From contig CAKUXT010000109.1 of the NCBI GenBank assembly GCA_934700375.1, forward strand, positions 1-6,908: DNA of 6,908 bases, read 5' to 3'. A model generated the notes under the pieces. It was not told the DNA's origin. It did no database searches and saw only the letters and a list, made by a program, of their open reading frames with translations. The DNA is from an uncultured Bacilli bacterium (lineage in GTDB: Bacteria > Bacillota_I > Bacilli_A > RFN20 > CAG-288). The position numbers and the translations under genes are program-made. The first letter of the stretch is position 1, and each line of letters opens with the position of its first letter. This document shows positions 6,728 to 6,908 of the stretch, one piece after another.

Positions 6728-6796
6728 TGTCCACTAGTCATTACTCATAGGATTTGGCCATTTTAAGCCACAGTTTGGCACAAAACTCATTTTTTC

Positions 6797-6825
6797 TTGC
6801 TTATGTATTATAACTATGATATAAT
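6797..6825 (+). promoter_or_regulatory. Strong rightward sigma-A promoter with extended -10
   Basis: TTGCTT (6797-6802) and a perfect TATAAT (6820-6825) are separated by exactly 17 bp, with TGA just before the -10 making it an extended -10. An A- and T-tract stretch (6782-6796) directly upstream of the -35 resembles an UP element of the type found at rRNA promoters. Transcription should begin near 6832 and run off the right edge. This is the strongest promoter in the window, consistent with a stable-RNA gene. Confidence 0.85.
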
Positions 6826-6888
6826 ACTAGTATAAAACCTAAACTTTTCACGCTTTATACTACCATCACTTTTTTAGGCGCGAATTCC

Positions 6889-6908
6889 AGTCGGTGACGA
6901 TGCCTTCT
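6889..6908 (+). rRNA. rrf: 5S ribosomal RNA, 5' end only (cut by window edge)
   Basis: The last ~20 bases contain GGTGACGATGCC, the characteristic start of Bacillota-type 5S rRNA (compare UUUGGUGGCGAUAGCGAAG in Bacillus subtilis, matching at GGUG and CGAU with the same spacing). The exact 5' end is uncertain by a few bases (6888-6891). A strong, UP-element-like promoter lies about 57 nt upstream with no 16S or 23S between. This would be either a separate 5S gene or an rRNA cluster with 5S first. Only about a sixth of a normal ~115-nt 5S is in the window, so the call is moderate. Confidence 0.6.

Larger units (their letters stand above)
6651..6887. other. Divergent intergenic region without genes
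   Basis: No open frame of useful size occurs on either strand. The region holds the leader and promoter of the leftward operon, the 18-bp AT palindrome, three TGGC/GCCA elements (6755-6758, 6767-6770, 6776-6779) and a strong rightward promoter with its leader. It separates the t6A operon from the presumed 5S rRNA unit. The centre, about 6728-6780, has no assigned function. Confidence 0.7.

Noticed and set aside
6831..6908. Start of a riboswitch (FMN, ydaO/c-di-AMP or glmS type) after the rightward promoter
   Set aside because: None of the conserved cores of those elements can be laid onto the visible bases, whereas GGTGACGATGCC fits the 5S rRNA start.
1..6908. Mycoplasma-type genetic code (UGA as Trp)
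   Set aside because: UGA ends tsaB and rimI at the expected places and the Trp codons checked are TGG.
1..6908. CRISPR array, insertion sequence, phage or defence genes
   Set aside because: No spaced repeats, terminal inverted repeats, transposase, nuclease or toxin-like gene was found on either strand.

Overview
The window holds one complete leftward (minus-strand) transcription unit of seven tightly packed genes. At the right edge a second, rightward unit begins and is cut off by the window end. Gene content and signals point to a low-to-moderate GC Gram-positive bacterium (Bacillota). There are clear AGGAG-type ribosome binding sites, extended -10 promoters and a U-tract hairpin terminator, and the t6A gene order tsaE-tsaB-rimI-tsaD is the one familiar from that phylum. 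UGA is a true stop codon (it ends tsaB and rimI) and Trp is TGG, so this is the standard bacterial code, not the mycoplasma code. I cannot name a genus.

Reading in the direction of transcription (right to left): an extended -10 promoter (about 6689-6697); a two-TM-segment membrane protein of unknown function with a possible DUF3137-like C-terminal domain (5196-6650); tsaE (4749-5192), tsaB (4160-4762), rimI (3726-4163) and tsaD (2701-3729); asnS (1301-2686); a single-pass exported-domain protein of unknown function (96-1286); and a rho-independent terminator (1-34). Gaps between genes are at most 14 bp and three junctions overlap, so all seven are almost certainly one mRNA.

TsaE, TsaB and TsaD form the complex that transfers threonylcarbamoyl to A37 of ANN-decoding tRNAs. 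The enzyme that makes the threonylcarbamoyl-AMP donor (TsaC/TsaC2) is not in the window. RimI is an N-alpha-acetyltransferase, classically of ribosomal protein bS18, that commonly travels with TsaB/TsaD. AsnS charges tRNA-Asn, itself an ANN-decoding t6A substrate, so five of the seven genes serve tRNA or ribosome maturation. The two membrane proteins at the ends of the operon are the unexplained part.

The region from 6651 to 6887 carries no gene. It contains two divergent promoters, an 18-bp AT palindrome and a small cluster of TGGC/GCCA elements. The rightward promoter is close to consensus and leads, after about 57 nt, into what looks like the first ~20 bases of a 5S rRNA gene. I found no CRISPR array, insertion sequence, phage gene or defence system. 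The window is mostly housekeeping, with two uncharacterised membrane proteins as the novel content.
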